A stretch of DNA of 13,517 bases from an uncultured Clostridia bacterium (GCA_944372595.1 CALVZT010000014.1:1-13517); one strand, 5' to 3'; positions 1-6,994 are shown, counted from the first letter of the stretch. The notes: a model not told the origin generated them from the letters alone. Translations and numbers: made by a program.

Positions 1-263
1 ATTTTTGTAAAAAAGTGTGATAGGCAGTTGCGTCCTTCGTAAGTTATATTGTATCTTGACTCTTTGTCATCGCTATCTGGTTTGTATAAAAATTTTGTTT
101 CGAGTAATTGATAAAGTAATTCCTTACATTCCATATAATTAAGCCAATTATTACGGCTTGAACAAATATCAAGTATAGAGTTCTCGGTAAGGGGAATCTC
201 CATTTTGTCCATAACAAACAATAAAATTAACTTATTTACAGTAGAATTTGATACAAAATCCAT
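1..263 (-). CDS. DUF4364 family protein, N-terminal part (runs off window)
   Basis: This gene is read on the minus strand from the ATG at 263-261 and is open to the window edge, giving 87 complete codons. The protein starts MDFVSNSTVNKLILLFVMDK, followed by EIPLTENSILDIC, a Trp-Asn-Tyr segment, KELLYQLLETKFLY, then YNITYEGRNCLSHFF. This is the pattern of a winged helix-turn-helix domain as in the DUF4364 family of Clostridia: helices around residues 5-20, 27-35 and 45-57, then a beta-wing ending in an 'I-T-x-E-G' turn and the start of a dimerisation helix. The function of DUF4364 is not established; its fold suggests a DNA-binding regulator. A GGGAGGGA ribosome binding site lies about 10 nt upstream, a little far. 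The gene is transcribed divergently from the 253-residue gene at 412, so a regulatory link between them is possible but is inference. Confidence 0.82.
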   Translation of the reverse strand, partial: MDFVSNSTVNKLILLFVMDKMEIPLTENSILDICSSRNNWLNYMECKELLYQLLETKFLYKPDSDDKESRYNITYEGRNCLSHFFTK

Positions 264-298
264 TGTTTGTTTGTCCCTCCCATTAATCATACTTAAAT

Positions 299-327
299 AT
301 TGTATCATAATTTGTTGAAATATACAA
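299..327 (-). promoter_or_regulatory. Candidate sigma-A promoter for the DUF4364 gene
   Basis: On the minus strand, -35 TTGTAT (327-322) is followed by a 17-nt spacer and -10 TACAAT (304-299). A TG one base upstream of the -10 forms an extended -10 (TGATACAAT). The expected transcription start near 292 leaves a leader of about 30 nt before the start codon at 263. Confidence 0.6.
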
Positions 328-328
328 T
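300..328 (+). promoter_or_regulatory. Mirror-image candidate promoter towards the 253-residue gene
   Basis: On the plus strand the same bases read TTGTAT (300-305), a 17-nt spacer and TACAAT (323-328), a mirror copy of the minus-strand promoter. There is no extended -10 on this side. If it is active, its transcript would start near 335 and carry a leader of about 77 nt. Confidence 0.4.
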
Positions 329-361
329 ATTTTTCGACACAATTTTTTGTATGCAAATTCT

Positions 362-389
362 TTGCCTTTTTTGTAAAGTGTGTTAAAAT
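362..389 (+). promoter_or_regulatory. Candidate extended -10 promoter for the 253-residue gene
   Basis: A TTGCCT hexamer (362-367) is followed by a 16-nt spacer and TAAAAT (384-389), with TG at 381-382 giving an extended -10 (TGTTAAAAT). Transcription would start near 396, leaving only about 16 nt before the ATG at 412, just enough for the AGGAGA ribosome binding site at 401-406. This is an alternative or second promoter to the symmetric one upstream. Confidence 0.45.
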
Positions 390-411
390 ATTATTGTAAT
401 AGGAGAAAAGT

Positions 412-1173
412 ATGGATTATAATAAAAATGAATTGTTAGAATTTACAAAAGCTTGCGACGAATTCATTGAAGGTAAGTTTATTCTTGCTGACGTCAAAAT
501 TGCAAATATTCTCAAAAAAATTGCAGATTCGACAGATATATATAATATTTTAGCCGAATGTATGATAAATTTTGACTTTTCGAAAGAGTTTTCCAAATCA
601 AGAGTTAGTGGTAGTGTGGGAGCAAACACTTTTAGGTTGCCAACGGAGATTCATAAATTAATACCACTTGTTTTTTGCTTGTTAGTTGAAATTGACAAAA
701 AAAACATTGATTTTAATTATTTTTTAAGAACGCAATTTCCTTTTGCTGATACACAAAAAGAAGAATATGATAGTTTTGCTCAAAATGTAATATTGCCATT
801 CAAAGAATCTATCTTACAATTATTTGATGTTGACCCAAAGGAGTTATATGAACAGTTAAATCAAGAAGAGAAAATTGCTGTTGTACCAAAGAAGGTCAAT
901 GATGATATAGATGAAGATGATAAAGACGATTTCTTCAAGAGTATGATTGATAAAAGTTATGATATTAAAGATTCCATAAAAACTATCAAAAATATTGCAA
1001 AAAGAGAAAATGTTACAACTTTATTAGATGGTATAGAGGAATCTTGCAAAATTAAAAACATAAAAATAACAAATGCGTTAGTTTATGCTCTTAATCAAGA
1101 ATTAAAAGGTGAAAAACATTTTAAAACTTTAATTAATAATTTGAATAATTTATATTTTACTTATTTTAAATAA
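412..1173 (+). CDS. Uncharacterised acidic two-part protein, 253 aa
   Basis: I do not recognise this protein family. The start ATG has a good AGGAGA ribosome binding site 5 nt upstream, and the frame is open for 253 codons, so it is very probably a real gene. The sequence looks cytosolic and mostly alpha-helical: no signal peptide, no clear membrane segment (the hydrophobic stretch at 83-93 is short), and no Cys/His metal motif. An N-terminal domain (about 1-155) is followed by a highly acidic linker at 164-173 (DDIDEDDKDD), then a second lysine-rich helical part (about 175-253). That layout resembles a protein-interaction adaptor with a flexible linker, but no function can be assigned. It diverges from the DUF4364 gene. 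Its last 8 bp overlap the 3' end of ylbJ, which points the other way, and no terminator hairpin is visible at this junction. Confidence 0.8.
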   Translation: MDYNKNELLEFTKACDEFIEGKFILADVKIANILKKIADSTDIYNILAECMINFDFSKEFSKSRVSGSVGANTFRLPTEIHKLIPLVFCLLVEIDKKNIDFNYFLRTQFPFADTQKEEYDSFAQNVILPFKESILQLFDVDPKELYEQLNQEEKIAVVPKKVNDDIDEDDKDDFFKSMIDKSYDIKDSIKTIKNIAKRENVTTLLDGIEESCKIKNIKITNALVYALNQELKGEKHFKTLINNLNNLYFTYFK

Positions 1174-2134
1174 ACAAACAGACCAAAAAACAAATTGCAC
1201 AAGATATTATACCCTGGGTTAGTTTTTGTACAAAGAATAATTTGTAAGACATATTAAATTGTTTGATAAATATTAGGCTTTGCAAATGAATTGATATACC
1301 ACCAAATCCAATCAAAAAACTAATAATAGGTAGCGAAAAGGCAATTGGAAGATTAAGGCAAGATATTTCCATACAACCTTTTGTTACTTCTAAAATACCA
1401 TTGATGATTTCTCCACCACACTTGTGGGGGAGAATTGTATTTAAAAGACTAATGAGTGGAGTATTAAGGTGTAAGGTGTTAATAATTTCAATTACAACGA
1501 ATGCTATACACATAAAGCCACATATCATAAGTACAGCATTGATGCTTGAAAACATACTATCGTTTAATAAGTTTTTACTAGGTATTTTGTATGATAATAT
1601 AGTTAGTTCTTTTTCTTTTTTACCCCTATATATAAATCCATTCAAAAAAGCACCTAACAGGTGACAAATGATTAAAATTAGGCCAACTTTTATATCAAAA
1701 AACATTCCAACACCCACACTTCCAACTACAAACATTGGACCAGATGTAGAGCAAAAAGATAGCATTTTTTTTGCATCATTTTGAGTTATAGAGTTGTTAT
1801 TGTATAAATCGGTTATTATTTTTGCTCCCATTGGATAGCCAGATAGTACACTCATCAAAAAGACATAAGCACCAATTCCGGGACAGTTAAATAGTTTACG
1901 CATTGGTTTTGTAAAAATTTTAGATATCTTTTCAATACCGTTAAGTTCATTGATAATTTTTGTGATGAAAAAAAACGGAAGGAGAGTGGGTAATATAACT
2001 TTTCCCCACAATGTAATACCATTACTTGTTGCTAAGGTGTATTTTGATGGATTAATAATTATAAGTATTGTTAGGAATAATAATATAATAGTTGTGAAAA
2101 TATTTTTATCAACAAAAGTTTTATTTTTATACAT
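1166..2134 (-). CDS. ylbJ: YlbJ-like nucleoside-recognition (Gate) domain membrane protein
   Basis: This is a polytopic inner-membrane protein with about 7-8 hydrophobic segments, the first at residues 12-28. The family marks are SGYPMGAKI at 98-106, CSTSGPMFVVGSVGVG at 128-143, and GFGGISIHLQS at 277-287, all typical of YlbJ. In Bacillus subtilis YlbJ is a sporulation protein under mother-cell control; its transported substrate is not established. At 322 residues this copy is clearly shorter than the roughly 400 residues of Bacillus YlbJ, mainly in linkers and the C-terminus, so a sporulation role here is inferred. No convincing ribosome binding site precedes the ATG at 2134, and no better start is seen. 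The divergent patatin gene starts 30 bp away, as ylbJ and ylbK are neighbours in Bacillus. Any promoter must lie inside the patatin coding sequence. Confidence 0.85.
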   Translation of the reverse strand: MYKNKTFVDKNIFTTIILLFLTILIIINPSKYTLATSNGITLWGKVILPTLLPFFFITKIINELNGIEKISKIFTKPMRKLFNCPGIGAYVFLMSVLSGYPMGAKIITDLYNNNSITQNDAKKMLSFCSTSGPMFVVGSVGVGMFFDIKVGLILIICHLLGAFLNGFIYRGKKEKELTILSYKIPSKNLLNDSMFSSINAVLMICGFMCIAFVVIEIINTLHLNTPLISLLNTILPHKCGGEIINGILEVTKGCMEISCLNLPIAFSLPIISFLIGFGGISIHLQSLIFIKQFNMSYKLFFVQKLTQGIISCAICFLVCLFI

Positions 2135-2164
2135 ATTGTAATTTATGTTTTATAAGGATGTTAT

Positions 2165-2977
2165 ATGAAAAATAAAAAAGTAGCACTAGTGTTAAGTGGT
2201 GGCGGAGCATTAGGTATTGCACATTTAGGAGTGATTGAGGTATTAGAACAAAATAATATCCCTATTGATGTTATAACAGGGACTTCTATGGGAGCATTAA
2301 TTGGAGGATTGTATTCAGCCGGGGTTAGCATTGAAGCATTGAGAAAAAAATTATTGTCATTTAGGCGGAATCATATTGTAGATATTGATATATTTGCAAT
2401 GTTAAAAAATGGCTTATTAAAAGGTAAAAAAGTAGTAAGGTATATTGAAAATATTGTTGGACATAAAAAAATCGAAGATTGTAAAAAAATCTTCGGTTGC
2501 GTGGCAACAGATTTGCAAAATGGTGAATTGGTTGAAATTACATCAGGTAAGTTGTCAAATGCTATAAGGTCAAGTATTGCAGTGCCTGGACTGTTTGCTC
2601 CTGGGCAAAGGTTAAACAAAGAATTATATGATGGAGGAATATTGGATAATCTGCCTACTAATTTAGCAAAAAAATTAGGGGCGGACATTATTATTGCGGT
2701 GGATGTAACAAAATATAAGGTTGAAACGCCGTTAAATAGGGCATTTTCCGTTGTAACATCAGCGTTTAGGTTGATGCTTGATAAATCAATAGAAAGGCAA
2801 AGAAGTGAGGCAAACATTCTTATTGATGTGTATCAACCGCAAATTGATTCTTTCTCATTTAGTAAAGAAAATAATATACTATCCTATGAATATGGCAAAA
2901 AGTTTACCCAAGATAAAATCAAACAGATTAAAGATTATTTAATTAAAGAAAAGGTAATAACAAAAACACGATTATAA
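2165..2977 (+). CDS. Patatin-like phospholipase family protein (YlbK/RssA type)
   Basis: This is a bacterial patatin-fold serine hydrolase of 270 residues, the usual size for the YlbK/RssA group. It shows the oxyanion-hole glycines SGGGALG at 11-17, the nucleophile elbow GTSMG at 39-43 (Ser41), and the DGG motif at 156-158 (Asp156), which together form the Ser-Asp catalytic dyad. SSIAVPGLFAPG at 136-147 is also characteristic. There is no signal peptide, so it is likely cytosolic. The expected activity is lipid acyl-ester hydrolysis, but the real substrate of this group is unknown. The AAGGA ribosome binding site at 2154-2158 sits 6 nt before the ATG. Its upstream neighbour, pointing away, is ylbJ. 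The stop codon is embedded in the hairpin that ends the gene, and the C-terminus (residues 240-270) is lysine-rich. Confidence 0.9.
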   Translation: MKNKKVALVLSGGGALGIAHLGVIEVLEQNNIPIDVITGTSMGALIGGLYSAGVSIEALRKKLLSFRRNHIVDIDIFAMLKNGLLKGKKVVRYIENIVGHKKIEDCKKIFGCVATDLQNGELVEITSGKLSNAIRSSIAVPGLFAPGQRLNKELYDGGILDNLPTNLAKKLGADIIIAVDVTKYKVETPLNRAFSVVTSAFRLMLDKSIERQRSEANILIDVYQPQIDSFSFSKENNILSYEYGKKFTQDKIKQIKDYLIKEKVITKTRL

Positions 2978-2991
2978 AATATAATCGTGTT
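2965..2991. terminator. Shared hairpin terminator between convergent patatin and comEB genes
   Basis: A perfect 12-bp stem (AACACGATTATA at 2965-2976 paired with 2980-2991) closes a 3-nt AAA loop. On the minus strand it is followed by TTTTTGTTATT, a good U-tract for terminating tmcAL-comEB. On the plus strand the tail TATTTATAATT is weaker. The stem contains the TAA stop of the patatin gene and lies 8 bp beyond the stop of comEB, so it probably works in both directions. Confidence 0.75.
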
Positions 2992-2999
2992 ATTTATAA

Positions 3000-3485
3000 T
3001 TAAATTTTGTAATCTAATATAACTTGATCAACTGAAGGTTTGAATTGTTGAACCTTGACACCGGCCATTTTTAAAATGCGACGGCTTGCTTTATATTCTT
3101 GGGTGTCGTGATATTTGTCTATTAAATAGTAAACTTCTTTTATGCCACACTGAATAATTGCTTTTGCACATTCGTTGCATGGATGCATTCCAACATAAAG
3201 TTTACAGCCTCTTAAATCTCTATTGCTGTTTAGTATTGCATTAAGTTCTGCATGGACAACATAAGGGTATTTTGTATCATATAGTTCGCCACTGCGTTCC
3301 CATGGAAGATTGTCATCAGAACAGCCTCTTGGAAAGCCATTGTAACCTATTGACATTATAATATTGTCTGGGGAAACAATACAACATCCTAGTTGAGTAT
3401 TAGGGTCTTTGCTCCTTTTAGCAGAAAGTAGGGCAATTCCCATAAAATAATCGTCCCATGATAAAACATTTTCTCTCTTTGGCAT
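3000..3485 (-). CDS. comEB: dCMP deaminase (ComEB-type, zinc-dependent)
   Basis: This enzyme deaminates dCMP to dUMP, supplying substrate for thymidylate synthesis in the cytosol. The zinc-dependent deaminase signature is complete: His78-Ala-Glu80 in YVVHAELNAIL (zinc ligand and catalytic glutamate) and Cys103/Cys106 in HPCNECAKAI. The N-terminal WDDYFMGIALLSAKRSKDPNTQ and the GYNGFPRG loop at 47-54 are typical of deoxycytidylate deaminases rather than cytidine or tRNA adenosine deaminases. Its 161 residues match the usual length. An AAGGAG ribosome binding site (3498-3493) lies 7 nt before the ATG. It lies 18 bp downstream of tmcAL and is probably co-transcribed with it from the promoter at 4765-4793. 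In Bacillus the orthologue sits in the competence operon comE; here there is no competence context. Confidence 0.95.
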   Translation of the reverse strand: MPKRENVLSWDDYFMGIALLSAKRSKDPNTQLGCCIVSPDNIIMSIGYNGFPRGCSDDNLPWERSGELYDTKYPYVVHAELNAILNSNRDLRGCKLYVGMHPCNECAKAIIQCGIKEVYYLIDKYHDTQEYKASRRILKMAGVKVQQFKPSVDQVILDYKI

Positions 3486-3503
3486 AATTTTTCTCCTTAA
3501 AAA

Positions 3504-4712
3504 TTAAATTATTATCGGAACTCTCAAAAAGTATGGTGTATATACAATTCGAGAGGTACCAATCATCATAAATAAACTGTCGGCTTTTTCCTCTATGTCT
3601 ATAAGTTGTTTGGCATAGTTATTAAGAATTGATTTTTGGTTTCTTATAACTAATTTTGTTGTGCAATTTAAATAAGGCAAAATTTGTTTTTTTGCTCCAA
3701 GTAACTTAATATACGGTAATTGTTTTGTATATAATTTTTTGATTATTTTTGACGTTATATTTAATGTGGAATTCAAAACTATTCTTTTTATTTTTGTTTC
3801 GTTAAATCGTTTTGTTTTGGCTTTTTCTAAAAATTCGTCATAATTATTAGACTTGTTTGAAATGAAATAAATCCTATTATCAATACCTTCTTTAACCTCA
3901 AAAATATTTTTTAATCTTTTTTTTAGCCTTGCATTATTAAATATGATATCTTTATATAGGTTTAGATTTTGATAACCATTATCTTCAAAATAATCATATA
4001 ACTCATTAAAAGCATTTTCGGGCATCGTCTTCTTGATATCACGTTTATCCATAATATTTTGTCTGATTGCAGAAGCGGAGGAGTATTCATCTATTTTGCC
4101 GCTATTGTGTTCTTGCCCAATTCGTTTGCTTGTTATAGGTGTAATTTTTGATTTTGTGTTTAGTAATTGCCTTATATATTCTATTCCAAGTATATTGTTG
4201 GGATGCTTAATTATATTTTGAAAATCATTGTCAATTAAGTTTTCGTTTGCCATATCTTCAATGGCTTTTTGTTTGCTGATGTTATATGAATAGCCTTGGT
4301 GTAGATAACAACGTAATTTTGTTTTGTAACTTTTAGGTTCATTATTAAAAAAATGTGCAATTTGTGTCAACTTATCAATATCGCCACATTCGCTACTAAA
4401 ATACAAGTGAGTTACATTTGTAAGTGAGTTGGCAATCTTAATTCCAGCCTTTGCAAATATTTCGCTTGAATTAATAGAATAAGCAGTTGGTATATGTATT
4501 ACTGCATCAATGCCATTATCCATAGCGATTTGAGTACGTATGTATTTTTCGGCGATGCAAGGTTCTGCTCGTTGCGAAAAATTACCACTCATTATAGCAA
4601 TTACATAATCGCACTTTGACAATTCACGTGCTTTTTGTATTGCGTATGCGTGACCGTTATGTAGCGGATTAAATTCGCAAATTATTGCACAAATTTTAGA
4701 TTGTTTTATCAT
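3504..4712 (-). CDS. tmcAL: tRNA(Met) cytidine acetate ligase TmcAL (YlbM)
   Basis: TmcAL makes N4-acetylcytidine at the wobble base of elongator tRNA-Met using ATP and free acetate, activating acetate as acetyl-adenylate. The N-terminal nucleotidyltransferase domain shows AIICEFNPLHNGHAYAI at 9-25 with the HIGH-like HNGH at 18-21, then MSGNFSQRAEP at 41-51. KHPNNILGIEYIR at 169-181 and the SASAIR motif at 212-217 follow, then a basic C-terminal RNA-binding region. The length of 402 residues fits the family (about 400-415). I start at the ATG at 4712. The open frame continues upstream to 5015, but those residues are out of family and would overlap pta. The ribosome binding site is weak. It is divergent from pta-ackA, whose pathway releases acetate, this enzyme's substrate, and upstream of comEB in the same operon. 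Confidence 0.93.
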   Translation of the reverse strand: MIKQSKICAIICEFNPLHNGHAYAIQKARELSKCDYVIAIMSGNFSQRAEPCIAEKYIRTQIAMDNGIDAVIHIPTAYSINSSEIFAKAGIKIANSLTNVTHLYFSSECGDIDKLTQIAHFFNNEPKSYKTKLRCYLHQGYSYNISKQKAIEDMANENLIDNDFQNIIKHPNNILGIEYIRQLLNTKSKITPITSKRIGQEHNSGKIDEYSSASAIRQNIMDKRDIKKTMPENAFNELYDYFEDNGYQNLNLYKDIIFNNARLKKRLKNIFEVKEGIDNRIYFISNKSNNYDEFLEKAKTKRFNETKIKRIVLNSTLNITSKIIKKLYTKQLPYIKLLGAKKQILPYLNCTTKLVIRNQKSILNNYAKQLIDIEEKADSLFMMIGTSRIVYTPYFLRVPIII

Positions 4713-4718
4713 ATTTAT

Positions 4719-4747
4719 TTTACTTTTTGTATTAAAAAATGTATAAT
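4719..4747 (+). promoter_or_regulatory. Candidate sigma-A promoter for pta-ackA
   Basis: TTTACT (4719-4724) is followed by a 17-nt spacer and a perfect TATAAT (4742-4747). The predicted start near 4754 gives a leader of about 55 nt before the pta ATG at 4810. The transcript would run over the opposing tmcAL promoter. Confidence 0.55.
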
Positions 4748-4764
4748 TATCTTGTATCAAGTTT

Positions 4765-4793
4765 AGTATATAAAATAAATAAAAAATTTGCAA
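4765..4793 (-). promoter_or_regulatory. Candidate sigma-A promoter for tmcAL-comEB
   Basis: On the minus strand TTGCAA (4793-4788) is followed by a 17-nt spacer and TATACT (4770-4765). Transcription would begin near 4758 and run across the pta promoter before the ATG at 4712, so the two promoters face each other. The region is very AT-rich, so this remains a prediction. Confidence 0.5.
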
Positions 4794-4809
4794 ATGATTT
4801 AGGAGAAAA

Positions 4810-5781
4810 ATGTTCAACACAAAAACCATTTTAAAAAATGCAAAATTGTTGAAAAAGACAATTGTATTTCCAGAAGGAGATAGTGATAGGGTAATTGAAG
4901 CAGTAAAGATATTGCGAAGAAAGAAAATCGTTGATTGTATCCTTATTGGGAATGAAGAAATATTAAAAAGTAAGATTAGCGATGTGACAATAGTAAATCC
5001 TAATACAAGTGGCATTAAAGAACAATTAATTCAAGCATTATATGAAAAACGCAAAAGTAAAGGTATGACGCTATTAGAGGCGAAAAAAACTATAAAAAAT
5101 CCATTTTATTTTGCCACTATGATGGTGGAGTGTGGATTTGCTGACGGTATGGTAGGAGGTGTGGAACATTCCACCGCGGATTGTTTAAGACCAGCACTTC
5201 AAATTATCAAAGGAAAAAATGGCATTAAAACAATATCTTCATGTGTAATGTTTGTTGGTACCCACAAATTACACATAGGGGAGAAAAATGTAATATTTAC
5301 TGCTGATTGTGCTTTGAATATTAATCCCGATGTTAATCAGTTAAAGGACATAGTTAACGCCACAGTTGATACTGCAAAAAAACTAGTTAATTTAAATCCA
5401 AAAGTTGCCTTATTGTCATATTCAACCAAGGGCAGTGGAGATGGCGACGATGTGCAAAAGATGCAAAATCTATGCAAATTATTGAAAGGTTCGCAATTTG
5501 ACTATGATGGAGAAATGCAATTAGATGCGGCAATAGTTCCAAGTGTTGCAAAGAAAAAAGCACCTAAGAGTAAGATTCAGGGAAATGCAAACATATTAAT
5601 ATTTCCAAATCTTACTAGTGGCAATATTGGATATAAAGCGATTGAGAGATTTGGCAAATTAAAGGCAATTGGGCAAATTATACAAGGATTAAGAAAGCCA
5701 GTAAATGATATGTCACGCGGATGTTGCGTTGATGATATAGTTGTAATAACAGCCATAACGGCAATACAATCAAAGGAGTAA
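4810..5781 (+). CDS. pta: Phosphate acetyltransferase
   Basis: Pta converts acetyl-CoA and phosphate to acetyl phosphate, the first half of the acetate-forming ATP pathway. The 323-residue protein is the short single-domain form without an N-terminal DRTGG extension. Family motifs are IVFPEGDSDRVIEA at 18-31, GGVEHSTADCLRPALQIIK at 116-134, FTADCALNINPD at 163-174, SYSTKGSGDGDDVQKM at 203-218, and IFPNLTSGNIGYK at 264-276. Catalytic-region residues Ser302, Arg303 and Asp309 are kept in MSRGCCVDDIV; the usual Ser after GC is Cys306 here. AGGAG at 4801-4805 lies 4 nt before the ATG. It is followed by ackA after 2 nt, a classic pta-ackA operon. A phosphotransbutyrylase is less likely given the motifs and the neighbour. 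Confidence 0.96.
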   Translation: MFNTKTILKNAKLLKKTIVFPEGDSDRVIEAVKILRRKKIVDCILIGNEEILKSKISDVTIVNPNTSGIKEQLIQALYEKRKSKGMTLLEAKKTIKNPFYFATMMVECGFADGMVGGVEHSTADCLRPALQIIKGKNGIKTISSCVMFVGTHKLHIGEKNVIFTADCALNINPDVNQLKDIVNATVDTAKKLVNLNPKVALLSYSTKGSGDGDDVQKMQNLCKLLKGSQFDYDGEMQLDAAIVPSVAKKKAPKSKIQGNANILIFPNLTSGNIGYKAIERFGKLKAIGQIIQGLRKPVNDMSRGCCVDDIVVITAITAIQSKE

Positions 5782-5783
5782 TT

Positions 5784-6992
5784 ATGAAAATTTTAGTTGT
5801 AAATGCAGGAAGTTCAAGTATTAAATTTCAATTTATTAATACTAAAACAAAAGAATTGTTGGCAAAAGGTACGATTTATCGTATAGGTGAAAATTTAAGC
5901 GATGATAATAATTTAATTTATAAAGCAAATGGCAATACTTATGAGACAAAAAAGAAAATCGAAACATTCGGTGAAGGTGTTAAAGCTATAATGGCTTTGC
6001 TTACCGATAAGAAAATGGGAGTAATTAAGAATTTTTCTCAAATTGATGCAGTTGGACACAGAATTGTGCAAGGAGCTGAATTGTTCAAGAAATCTACTTT
6101 AATAACTCCAAAAGTTGTGAAACAAATTGAGTCGCTTACTCCACTTGCTCCATTACATCAGCCAGGTCATATTGCTGGAATTAAGGGATTTATGGAAGTG
6201 TTGCCTAACGTTCCTATGGTTGCAGTGTTTGATACTGTTTTTCATATGACAATGCCTGATTATGCAGGGCGTTACGCTATACCTGAAATTGCTTATAAAA
6301 AATGGAAAATACGTCGGTATGGCGCTCATGGTACCAGCCATAAATATATTTCTGAAGAACTTGAAAAATTATTAGGCAAAAAAGGTAAATTTATAATTTG
6401 TCATATTGGCAGTGGAGCATCTATATCTGCTGTTAAAAATGGCAAATGTATTGATACGTCAATGGGATTTACTCCGCTTGAAGGACTTGTTATGGGGACT
6501 CGAAGTGGTGATATAGAGCCTACTGTTGTTACAAGAATAATGGATATGTCGGGTATGACCGCACCACAGGTAATAAATTGGTTAAATAAAGAATGCGGTT
6601 TGCTCGGAGTATCAGGAATATCTAATGATGTTAGAGATGTACAAAAAGCCGCAAAAGAAGGAAATAAGAATGCAAAACTTGCCGTTGATATGATGGTGTA
6701 CCGCATCAAAAAATATATCGGTGCTTATGCTGCTGCCTTGGGTGGAGTTGATGCTATTGCCTTTACTGCTGGTACAGGTGAGAATCGTCCTGAAATTAGG
6801 GAAGCTTCACTTGAAGGATTATCTTTTATGGGAGTTGAGTTAGACAAAGATAAGAACAATAATTTTACTCGTGGCAAGATTGAAGATATTACTGGCAAAA
6901 ACTCAAAAGCAAAAATTTATATTATACCAACCGATGAAGAAGCGATGATTGCAAGAGAAACTGAGGAAATTGTTTTAAAAACACAAAAATAA
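5784..6992 (+). CDS. ackA: Acetate kinase
   Basis: AckA transfers the phosphate of acetyl phosphate to ADP, yielding ATP and acetate in the cytosol; the reaction is reversible. The 402-residue length is normal for this ASKHA-fold enzyme. Visible motifs are VNAGSSSIKF at 6-15 (Asn7), GHRIVQGAELF at 91-101 (Arg93), VFDTVFHMTMP at 148-158 (catalytic Asp150), and RRYGAHGTSHKYI at 177-189 (His182). These are followed by CHIGSGASISAVKNGK at 206-221, PLEGLVMGTRSGDIEP at 231-246 (Arg240), FTAGTGENRPEIR, and TDEEAMIARE near 383-392. The AAGGAG ribosome binding site lies inside the end of pta and the gap is only 2 nt, so translation is probably coupled. The loop LAPLHQPGHI has Gln where many homologues have Asn; other groups also carry Gln there. 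Confidence 0.97.
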   Translation: MKILVVNAGSSSIKFQFINTKTKELLAKGTIYRIGENLSDDNNLIYKANGNTYETKKKIETFGEGVKAIMALLTDKKMGVIKNFSQIDAVGHRIVQGAELFKKSTLITPKVVKQIESLTPLAPLHQPGHIAGIKGFMEVLPNVPMVAVFDTVFHMTMPDYAGRYAIPEIAYKKWKIRRYGAHGTSHKYISEELEKLLGKKGKFIICHIGSGASISAVKNGKCIDTSMGFTPLEGLVMGTRSGDIEPTVVTRIMDMSGMTAPQVINWLNKECGLLGVSGISNDVRDVQKAAKEGNKNAKLAVDMMVYRIKKYIGAYAAALGGVDAIAFTAGTGENRPEIREASLEGLSFMGVELDKDKNNNFTRGKIEDITGKNSKAKIYIIPTDEEAMIARETEEIVLKTQK

Positions 6993-6994
6993 TG

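Larger units (their letters stand above)
295..332. repeat. Perfect 11-bp inverted repeat in divergent promoter region
   Basis: AAATATTGTAT at 295-305 is the exact reverse complement of ATACAATATTT at 322-332, with 16 nt between the arms. The arms coincide with the -10 and -35 hexamers of the two opposed promoters called here. The symmetry could be an operator for a dimeric regulator, a two-way promoter, or both. High local AT content makes chance repeats easier, but 11 of 11 matches exactly at hexamer positions is notable. Confidence 0.6.

Noticed and set aside
353..372. Small hairpin GCAAA-TTC-TTTGC followed by six T residues
   Set aside because: A 5-bp stem with mostly A-T pairs is too weak to call a terminator, and it overlaps the -35 of the predicted promoter at 362-389.
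4713..5015. Upstream extension of the tmcAL frame (about 100 extra residues)
   Set aside because: It overlaps the start of pta on the other strand, does not resemble the TmcAL N-terminus, and the family motif AIICEFNP begins a few residues after the ATG at 4712.
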